Shown here piece after piece: positions 6,959-11,068 of a DNA stretch of 11,068 nucleotides. Below the pieces are notes generated by a model that worked only from the letters and a program-made list of their open reading frames with translations, searched no databases and was not told the origin of the DNA. Every line of letters starts with the position of its first letter. Position 1 is the stretch's first letter. The position numbers and the translations under genes were made by a program. The DNA is from Candidatus Bathyarchaeota archaeon RBG_13_60_20 (lineage in GTDB: Archaea > Thermoproteota > Bathyarchaeia > TCS64), in contig MEZG01000065.1 in the NCBI GenBank assembly GCA_001775965.1, forward strand, positions 1-11,068, written 5' to 3'.

Positions 6959-7229
6959 AAAAATTAGTTATTATCTGGTGAGCTTCGTTTTCGAGTGAAC
7001 GGCCGCTTGTTTTTACGGCAGATTTCGCCGTGTAACAGTGATTTGTTGAGTGCTGTGACAGTGACATCAGTATTATTGGTTCATTGAGCCCATCCCCGAG
7101 CAGGGTGAATAAACATGCCTTGGTGGATAACCATCTATTGTGGTCCCCTCTACTGGGTCATCCAGTGCCTCGTTAGCTGGTACATGTAAGCCGGAGGACA
7201 TGAAGCCGGCCCTTTTCCACCCCCCGTTA

Positions 7230-7242
7230 GGGTTATTAACCC
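7230..7242 (+). promoter_or_regulatory. TATA element embedded in a perfect palindrome (candidate operator) before the aminotransferase
   Basis: GGGTTA and TAACCC are perfect 6-bp arms around one T. The core TTATTAA has a TATA-like composition and lies about 33 nt upstream of the ATG at 7269. A repressor bound here would block TBP/TFB. Operator function is inferred from symmetry and position only. Confidence 0.5.
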
Positions 7243-7268
7243 AGGCCAACACGATATGCCGATGGAAC

Positions 7269-8606
7269 ATGCCCAAGGTTCCTAACGTTGTCACACCCAT
7301 CCCTGGACCGAGGTCCAAGGAGCTTATCGATCTGAGGAGCAAGTACGTTCCCCCTGGTGTCTACCTCGTCCAGCCCGTGACTATCAAGGAGAGCCACGGT
7401 GCCGTCATGACGGACGTGGACGGGAACACACTCATAGACTTTACCTCAGGCATCGGCGTCACAAGCCTGGGCCACTGCACCGAGGAGATCGTGGACACAA
7501 TATGCGACCAGGCCCACAAGCTCATACACAGCTGCATCCATGTGGCCAACTACGAGCCCTACGTGGCGCTGGCCAAGAGGCTGACAGAGATCACGCCGGG
7601 CAAGTTCGCCAAGCGCGCCATGATGATCAACAGCGGCTCCGAAGCCATCGAGAACGCCGTCAAGATCGTGCGCCAGGCCACGGGCCGCAAGAACCTGATA
7701 AGCTTCGAGAATAGCTTCCACGGCCGCACATACATGGCCATGACCCTCACGGGCAAGTGGGATCCCTACAAGGTAGGCCTAGACCCCTTTGTCCCGGGCG
7801 TCTACTTCACCCCCTACGCCTACTGCTACAGGTGCCCTTTCCACCAGGAGTACCCCGCCTGCGGCCTGGCCTGCGTCCACCACATCGACAAGAGCCTGTT
7901 CAAGACCCAGGTTGACCCAAAGACGGTGGGAGCCATCGTCGCCGAGCCCGTTCAGGGTGAGGGGGGCTTCATCGCACCCCCTCCCGACTACTTCAAAGAG
8001 TTGAAGAGTCTGGCCGACGAGCACGGCATAAAGCTCATCATAGACGAGGTGCAGACCGGGTTTGGCCGCACCGGCAAGATGTGGGCCATTGAGCACTACG
8101 GCGTCGAGCCCGATATCATTGCCATGGCCAAGGCCATAGCCAACGGGCTGCCGCTGAGCGCCGTGGTCGCCAGAGACGAGCTCATGAAGGACATCTACCC
8201 GGGCAGCCTAGGTGGCACCTACGGCGGCAACCCCATCGCCTGCGCCACGGCCCTCAAGGTCATAGAGATCATGGAGAGGGAGAAGATCCCGCAGAGGGCC
8301 GCGGCTATGGGCAGGAAGCTGAGGAAGCGCCTGGACGAGATGTACGGCAAGTACGATAAGATCGGCGAGGTACGCGGCCTGGGCCCCATGCTCGCCATGG
8401 AGTTCGTAGCCGACAGGGAGACCAAGAAGCCTGACGCGGAGACTAGCAGCAAGATAATGAAGGAATGCCTCCAGAAGGGGCTGATGACCCTCAAGGCGGG
8501 TCTCTACAATAACGTCATCAGGCTGCACCCGCCGCTCACCATCGAGGACGAGTACCTCAACACAGGCATGGACATCCTCGAGGCGGCGGTCAAGAAGTAC
8601 GCGTAG
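7269..8606 (+). CDS. Class III PLP-dependent aminotransferase (4-aminobutyrate / acetylornithine type)
   Basis: A fold-type I PLP enzyme that moves an omega- or alpha-amino group, usually to 2-oxoglutarate. It has 445 residues from the ATG at 7269, the family's usual length. Motifs in order: DVDGNTLIDFTSGIGVTSLGH (about 49-69, split here as DVDGNTLIDF and GVTSLGH), the PLP-phosphate site INSGSEAIENA (120-130), SFHGRTYMAMTLTGK (149-163), IIDEVQTGFGRTGK with D259 contacting the PLP ring nitrogen, the Schiff-base lysine K288 in AMAKAIANGLPLSA, and GGTYGGNPIACA (315-326). An insertion at 183-202 has four cysteines (C186, C189, C198, C202). The frame is open back to 7140, but the region before 7269 contains the TATA element and is not family-like. 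Substrate candidates are GABA, beta-alanine, ornithine or acetylornithine. Proximity to a carbamoyltransferase and cyclic amidohydrolase fits beta-alanine or ornithine, but this is not proven. Confidence 0.9.
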   Translation: MPKVPNVVTPIPGPRSKELIDLRSKYVPPGVYLVQPVTIKESHGAVMTDVDGNTLIDFTSGIGVTSLGHCTEEIVDTICDQAHKLIHSCIHVANYEPYVALAKRLTEITPGKFAKRAMMINSGSEAIENAVKIVRQATGRKNLISFENSFHGRTYMAMTLTGKWDPYKVGLDPFVPGVYFTPYAYCYRCPFHQEYPACGLACVHHIDKSLFKTQVDPKTVGAIVAEPVQGEGGFIAPPPDYFKELKSLADEHGIKLIIDEVQTGFGRTGKMWAIEHYGVEPDIIAMAKAIANGLPLSAVVARDELMKDIYPGSLGGTYGGNPIACATALKVIEIMEREKIPQRAAAMGRKLRKRLDEMYGKYDKIGEVRGLGPMLAMEFVADRETKKPDAETSSKIMKECLQKGLMTLKAGLYNNVIRLHPPLTIEDEYLNTGMDILEAAVKKYA

Positions 8607-8615
8607 CCCCAACCA

Positions 8616-8631
8616 TTTTTCTTCACCTTTT
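8616..8631 (+). terminator. T-rich termination tract after the aminotransferase
   Basis: T5, TT and T4 runs interrupted by C and A begin about 10 nt after the stop at 8604-8606. This resembles archaeal T-tract terminators. No hairpin is visible. Confidence 0.4.
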
Positions 8632-8663
8632 AAAGATGGAAGCCTCCTCTATTCCACTATCGC

Positions 8664-8672
8664 CTTAATTAT
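8664..8672 (+). promoter_or_regulatory. TATA-like element for endonuclease IV
   Basis: CTTAATTAT is centred about 26 nt upstream of the ATG at 8694 and 20 nt from the alternative ATG at 8688. The distance favours 8694 with a leaderless transcript. Confidence 0.4.
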
Positions 8673-8693
8673 CGCTGCACCGCCTAGATGCTC

Positions 8694-9536
8694 ATGAGGC
8701 TTGGCTTCCACGTCTCCATCGAGGGCGGCCTTGACAGGGCCGTAGACAGAGCCCTGGGACTGGGCTGCACCACATTCCAGTTCTTCACCAGGAGCCCCAG
8801 GATGTGGAAGCATGCCGACATCGATGAGGAAACCGCATCGGTCTTCAGGTCCAAGCTGCAGAGCTCCGGGATCAGACCGGTCTTCGCCCACATTCCGTAC
8901 CTCCCGAACCTCGCCTCGCCCAGGGAGGATATCTACGCCAAGTCAGTTGAGTCCCTGATAGTGGAGGCTGGAAGGTGCCGCTTCTTGGGGGTACCGTACC
9001 TCGTGACGCACCTTGGCAGCTCGCTAGGCACAGGCTACGAGGCGGGCTCGCTGAGGGTGGTTCAGGCGCTGAGGGAGGCGGTCAATGTGAAGGCCGGCCC
9101 AACGATACTACTGGAAAACACTTCGGGTAAGAGAAACGATCTGGGGTCCACGTTCCAGGAGATGGGGGACATCATGGAGAGGGTGGGGAACCTGAGGCTG
9201 GGCGTATGCATGGACATTTGCCACGCCTTTGCGAGGGGGTACGACGCCCGAACAGAGGACGGCCTGAAGGCAACGCTCAGAGATTTCGACGAGGTCATCG
9301 GGCTGGACAGGTTGCATTTAATCCACCTGAACGACAGCATGGGCGAGCTGGGCTCAAGGATCGACAGGCACGAGCACATAGGTCTGGGGGCCATAGGGGA
9401 GGAGGGGTTCGCGAACATTCTAAAGTCGGAGCTGGCCGAGAAGCCGCTGATAATGGAGACGCCTGTGGACGAACGCAGGACGGATGCGGGTAACATGCGG
9501 AAAGTACTGGAGCTGGCGGACCTACATGTGGATTAA
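8694..9536 (+). CDS. nfo: Endonuclease IV (AP endonuclease, base excision repair)
   Basis: A zinc-dependent apurinic/apyrimidinic endonuclease that cleaves 5' of abasic sites in base excision repair. It has 280 residues, the normal length. The TIM-barrel motifs are clear in order: RLGFHVSIEGGL at the N-terminus, FQFFTRSPRMW (around 30-40), FAHIPYLPNLASP (zinc-ligand His, about 66-78), VTHLGSSLGTGY (His ligand, about 104-115), ILLENTSGKRNDLGS with a Glu ligand, LGVCMDICHAFARGYD (Asp and His ligands), LIHLNDSMGELGSRIDRHEHIGLG (His and Asp ligands, shown split as LIHLNDSMGELGS and RIDRHEHIGLG) and LIMETP with the last Glu. An ATG at 8688 would add two residues. The 3' end overlaps the convergent small gene by 15 nt. 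Cytoplasmic housekeeping function; I see nothing missing. Confidence 0.95.
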   Translation: MRLGFHVSIEGGLDRAVDRALGLGCTTFQFFTRSPRMWKHADIDEETASVFRSKLQSSGIRPVFAHIPYLPNLASPREDIYAKSVESLIVEAGRCRFLGVPYLVTHLGSSLGTGYEAGSLRVVQALREAVNVKAGPTILLENTSGKRNDLGSTFQEMGDIMERVGNLRLGVCMDICHAFARGYDARTEDGLKATLRDFDEVIGLDRLHLIHLNDSMGELGSRIDRHEHIGLGAIGEEGFANILKSELAEKPLIMETPVDERRTDAGNMRKVLELADLHVD

Positions 9537-9770
9537 AAGCGTTGTCTGGTAGGTGGGGCTTTGGGGCTCTGAGAGGATCACCCTCAGCGCCGTCTGGGCG
9601 TACTCGAGGAGCTCTCTATGCGGCATGGTTGGGTATAGGGTCTTGCCGGCCCTCAGGATGGGGTCAACGGTCTCTATCCTCCTGTTTTTCCTCGAGGCGT
9701 CCGATGTGGCTGCCTGGATCAACCTGCTTATCTCCTCCGATCGTCGCCTGTTAACAGTAGCCAATCCCAT
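9522..9770 (-). CDS. Small basic protein of unknown function (82 aa)
   Basis: I do not recognise this protein. It has 82 residues, starts with ATG, and has a Lys/Arg-rich first half (VNRRRSEEISRLIQ, ASRKNRRIETVDPILRAG) followed by a likely helix HRELLEYAQTALRVIL (51-66). Reasons to believe it is real: its codons resemble the neighbours (AGG for Arg, GC-rich third positions), and CTTTATATAT at 9799-9808 lies about 33 nt upstream, the promoter spacing of other genes here. It is also too polar and helix-like for a shadow frame, and there is no competing gene on the other strand beyond 9536. It ends inside the last codons of endonuclease IV in convergent orientation. No cysteines, signal peptide or membrane span. 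Its charge could suit nucleic-acid binding, but that is only a guess. Confidence 0.6.
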   Translation of the reverse strand: MGLATVNRRRSEEISRLIQAATSDASRKNRRIETVDPILRAGKTLYPTMPHRELLEYAQTALRVILSEPQSPTYQTTLLIHM

Positions 9771-9798
9771 TTAGTCCACCAAAAGATTAAATTTCTCC

Positions 9799-9808
9799 AT
9801 ATATAAAG
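9799..9808 (-). promoter_or_regulatory. TATA box for the small basic protein gene
   Basis: On the minus strand CTTTATATAT is one of the best TATA matches in the window. It is centred about 33 nt upstream of the ATG at 9770, the same spacing as at the aminotransferase and carbamoyltransferase genes. Confidence 0.55.
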
Positions 9809-9844
9809 TTTTGGCCATTTACCCAAAATTTATTTCTGGAGAGG

Positions 9845-9912
9845 TGTGTGAAAGTGGTTTTGGTGTTGGTGAACTATTTTAAAGAGCGCTTAAAACAGCC
9901 TCTTTTCACACA
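9845..9912. repeat. Nested inverted repeats in the intergenic region before tRNA-Thr
   Basis: TGTGTGAAA (9845-9853) and TTTCACACA (9904-9912) are perfect 9-bp inverted arms 50 nt apart. Inside them, TTTTAA-A-G (9877-9884) pairs with C-TTAAAA (9889-9895) around AGCG, with one bulged A. The whole could fold as a long stem-loop RNA or be a pair of protein sites. Confidence 0.5.
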
Positions 9913-10010
9913 GGAGCCTCCTTCCACATGTTTCTCTTTTAATAGGTAACACCCTTACTTTAAACCAAAACATGGAACACTAGATGATAATTTGTGTGTA
10001 ACCCGGACAC

Positions 10011-10018
10011 ATATATTA
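10011..10018 (+). promoter_or_regulatory. TATA box of tRNA-Thr
   Basis: ATATATTA lies 49 nt before the mature tRNA 5' end, implying about a 27-nt leader removed by RNase P. The A-rich ATTAAAAAA at 10027-10035 is an alternative closer element. Either would serve the tRNA. Confidence 0.4.
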
Positions 10019-10066
10019 GGGGCAAGATTAAAAAACATGACACGGAATCCTAGTGGTGCAAACCGC

Positions 10067-10168
10067 GCCCCGGTAGCTTAGCCTGGCCAAAGCGCTTGCT
10101 TGGTAACCCCAAGCACCTGCTGCGGGCCAAACAGCAAGAGATCGCGGGTCCAAATCCCGCCCGGGGCT
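10067..10168 (+). tRNA. tRNA-Thr (anticodon GGU) with a 27-nt intron; CCA encoded at 10169-10171
   Basis: The cloverleaf is complete. The acceptor GCCCCGG (10067-10073) pairs with CCGGGGC (10161-10167), with discriminator U, usual for archaeal tRNA-Thr. The D stem is GCUU/AAGC. The anticodon stem CUUGC (10095-10099) pairs with GCAAG (10134-10138), the anticodon GGU is 10102-10104, the variable loop is AGAUC, and the T stem GCGGG/CCCGC encloses UCCAAAU. The anticodon arm closes only if 10106-10132 is removed, between positions 37 and 38. The intron fits an archaeal bulge-helix-bulge: UUGG pairs with CCAA, flanked by three-base bulges UAA and ACA, and the intron continues as CCC/GGG. Cutting after the second bulge base on each side gives the loop UUGGUAA. 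CCA follows directly in the DNA. Confidence 0.95.
10106..10132 (+). other. tRNA-Thr intron (bulge-helix-bulge, position 37/38)
   Basis: 27 nt from A10106 to C10132. The central 4-bp helix is UUGG (10100-10103) with CCAA (10127-10130). The bulges are UAA (10104-10106) and ACA (10131-10133). The internal stem CCC/GGG (10107-10109 with 10124-10126) starts the intron hairpin. It is expected to be cut by the archaeal splicing endonuclease EndA. Confidence 0.9.
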
Positions 10169-10170
10169 CC

Positions 10171-10190
10171 AACCCTCAACTTCAGGGTTT
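10171..10190. terminator. Short hairpin between convergent tRNA-Thr and zinc-ribbon genes
   Basis: AACCCT (10171-10176) and AGGGTT (10184-10189) form a 6-bp stem with a 7-nt loop and a further T. It lies between the tRNA 3' end and the stop of the opposing gene at 10191, so it may terminate the tRNA transcript. Confidence 0.45.
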
Positions 10191-10582
10191 TCAAGCTGGA
10201 ACCCTCGCGGCTTTAGGGCTGCCGGAGAAAGCCGTCTCCAGCTCACTCACGGCCTCTGCCAGCTCCGACTTAAGGTCCTCGTTCAAAGAGTATATGTAGC
10301 TAGGCTGGAAGAGTGCATTGACCTCCTTGAACCGTGCGCCACACCTGTTACACCCGAAGCTGGTCTTCACCTCAGTGAACCGGTGGCCACATTGCCCTCT
10401 ACAAAGAAAGAACTCCCTAGCCCGCCTCTTGAAGACTTCGCTGCCGCAGGTGGGGCACTGGAAGACGGGCCCTACATCATTGGACCTGCACCCAGGCACG
10501 CGATCCTCATGCCTAAGCTGGTCTTGTACAGGACCCTGTGGTGGGTGAGCAGGTTGACCTTCTGAAGCTTGTCGCGCGGCAC
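10191..10582 (-). CDS. Double zinc-ribbon protein, apparently frameshifted near 10491-10495
   Basis: I do not know its function. The reading frame from a GTG at 10580-10582 encodes PRDKLQKVNLLTHHRVLYKT and then SLGMRIACLG before running into a stop at 10472-10474. A second frame covering 10191-10499 continues with GCRSNDVGPVFQCPTCGSEV. Adding one base at the GGG run (10491-10493) joins them into about 130 residues. Eight cysteines then fall into two regular sites: C29-x2-C32 with C43-x2-C46, and C61-x3-C65 with C78-x2-C81. Without the join the 102-residue downstream frame has an odd seven cysteines. The C-terminal third is helical and acidic (SLNEDLKSELAEAVSELETA). It lies 12 nt after the rhomboid stop on the same strand, so it is likely co-transcribed. 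Either the gene is broken, or the sequence has a one-base error, or translation starts at the GTG at 10499. Confidence 0.65.
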
Positions 10583-10594
10583 GCTGGCGCGGCT

Positions 10595-11068
10595 TTAGAA
10601 CGTGTACCCGTTAAGGTAGGCGGACCCATTCAGGTACAATGCTAAAACGTAGAGCGCGATAAGGGTTACTACGGCGATTATCAGGCCCCGGAGAGCTCTG
10701 TTGGAGTCCACGGCGAAGGCTCCAAGGCCGCCTACGAAGAAACCGTAGAGGTGAATATCGTGGGCGATCTCAGGGCTCTGGTTCATGAGCAGTGAGAACA
10801 CCTCGACCGTGAGAACCAGCAGTCCCAGCGCCACGCCGGGGAGCGGCAGGATCAGCGCCGTGGTGATCTGGAAGGGCATCAGCAGGAGCAGCACGGCTAT
10901 CAATCCGAATATGGCGCCTGATGCGCCTATCACAGGGACCGCGGACGAGGGGTTGGCCAGCGCGTGGAGCAGGCCCGCCGCGACGCCGGCCCCGAGGTAG
11001 AGAGCGCTGAACCTGGCAGTCCCCACCTGCCTCTCCACGGGCCTCCCGACGCTGAGAAGGACGAATGT
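10595..11068 (-). CDS. Rhomboid-family intramembrane serine protease (N-terminal part outside the window)
   Basis: An integral membrane protease that cuts within or next to transmembrane helices. 157 C-terminal residues are visible; the frame is open to the right edge, so the first helices are missing. The visible part begins TFVLLSVGRPVERQVGTARF, then GAGVAAGLLHAL. The catalytic serine motif is VIGASGAIFGLIA (GxSG) and the catalytic His is in AHDIHLYGFFVGGLGAF. Further hydrophobic segments follow: IAVLLLLMPFQITTALIL, GVALGLLVLTVEVFSLL and the C-terminal LRGLIIAVVTLIALYVLALY. Both members of the Ser-His dyad are present, so the protein is probably active. It is followed closely by the zinc-ribbon gene. 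An internal GTG at 11036-11038 is possible as a start but would remove part of the conserved E/R-rich segment, so truncation by the window is more likely. Confidence 0.9.
   Translation of the reverse strand, partial: TFVLLSVGRPVERQVGTARFSALYLGAGVAAGLLHALANPSSAVPVIGASGAIFGLIAVLLLLMPFQITTALILPLPGVALGLLVLTVEVFSLLMNQSPEIAHDIHLYGFFVGGLGAFAVDSNRALRGLIIAVVTLIALYVLALYLNGSAYLNGYTF

Larger units (their letters stand above)
6808..7268. other. 461-nt intergenic region without a convincing gene
   Basis: It holds the GC hairpin (6843-6862), the AT-rich inverted repeat (6924-6958), an A-run (6956-6963), a small ACGGC/GCCGT hairpin (7015-7031) and the palindromic promoter element before the aminotransferase. 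A 24-codon Trp-rich frame at 7115-7189 is the only small frame worth noting. I see no tRNA and no clear C/D-box guide. An ncRNA or a long regulated leader is possible. Confidence 0.5.
9771..10066. other. 296-nt AT-rich intergenic region, no coding gene seen
   Basis: Composition drops sharply to AT-rich relative to the neighbours. It holds the minus-strand TATA box near 9803, the nested inverted repeats at 9845-9912 and TATA-like elements near 10011-10018 and 10027-10035 for the tRNA. I find no convincing open frame on either strand. An untranslated RNA is possible. Confidence 0.5.

Noticed and set aside
6880..7090. C/D-box guide RNA in the long intergenic region
   Set aside because: Fragments resembling C and D boxes occur (such as ATGACTGA near 6883), but no full RUGAUGA...CUGA arrangement with internal boxes is present.
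7140..7268. N-terminal extension of the aminotransferase back to 7140
   Set aside because: The segment includes the palindromic TATA element and a non-family-like Ser/Pro-rich sequence; the ATG at 7269 fits the family and the promoter.
9542..9774. Plus-strand small frames opposite the 82-residue gene
   Set aside because: The minus-strand frame has better codon use and a TATA box at the expected distance; the plus-strand frames lack both.
10472..10499. Programmed -1 frameshifting as the explanation for the split zinc ribbon
   Set aside because: The site (C CTG GGT) is not a recognised slippery heptamer and I see no clear downstream pseudoknot; mutation or sequencing error is simpler.

Overview
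The window looks like a piece of an archaeal chromosome with high GC content. The tRNA-Thr gene carries a 27-nt intron at position 37/38 with a bulge-helix-bulge fold. Most genes have a TATA-like box about 26-37 nt upstream of the start, so transcripts are leaderless or have very short leaders. TTG and GTG starts are frequent, Arg codons are mostly AGG, and genes are followed by T-rich tracts rather than bacterial-type terminators. I cannot fix the phylum from the sequence. I see no mobile element, CRISPR array or rRNA.

Layout. 2-868 (+): conserved protein of unknown function with two biotinyl/RnfC-like barrel halves, at the left edge. 939-2285 (+): cyclic amidohydrolase (dihydroorotase/allantoinase/hydantoinase type). 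2341-3726 (+): Atz/Trz-type amidohydrolase. 3891-4769 (+): alpha/beta hydrolase. 4792-5175 (-): VOC (glyoxalase-fold) protein. 5289-5822 (+): ferritin-like helical protein. 5869-6807 (+): ornithine-carbamoyltransferase-like enzyme. 6808-7268: long intergenic region with a hairpin, an inverted repeat and a palindrome over a TATA box. 7269-8606 (+): class III aminotransferase (GabT/ArgD type). 8694-9536 (+): endonuclease IV. 9522-9770 (-): small basic protein of unknown function that overlaps the 3' end of endonuclease IV. 9771-10066: intergenic with nested inverted repeats. 10067-10168 (+): tRNA-Thr(GGU) with intron. 10191-10582 (-): zinc-ribbon protein, apparently frameshifted. 10595-11068 (-): rhomboid protease, cut by the right edge.

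How the genes may work together. Two amidohydrolases, an alpha/beta hydrolase, a transcarbamoylase and a class III aminotransferase lie within 8 kb. That mix fits nitrogen metabolism through ureides, hydantoins, pyrimidines or N-heterocycles at least as well as housekeeping pyrimidine or arginine synthesis, because no other pyr or arg gene is present. Several of these enzymes lack a residue their best-known relatives use: Gln for the HxxE glutamate in the second amidohydrolase, Asn for the ornithine-binding Asp in the carbamoyltransferase, and STN where dihydroorotase has a PHH-type motif in the first amidohydrolase. The genes have separate promoters, so a shared pathway is an inference. The right end (tRNA, zinc ribbon, rhomboid) looks like unrelated housekeeping sequence. 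Its most striking feature is a one-base frameshift that splits a CxxC zinc-binding motif.
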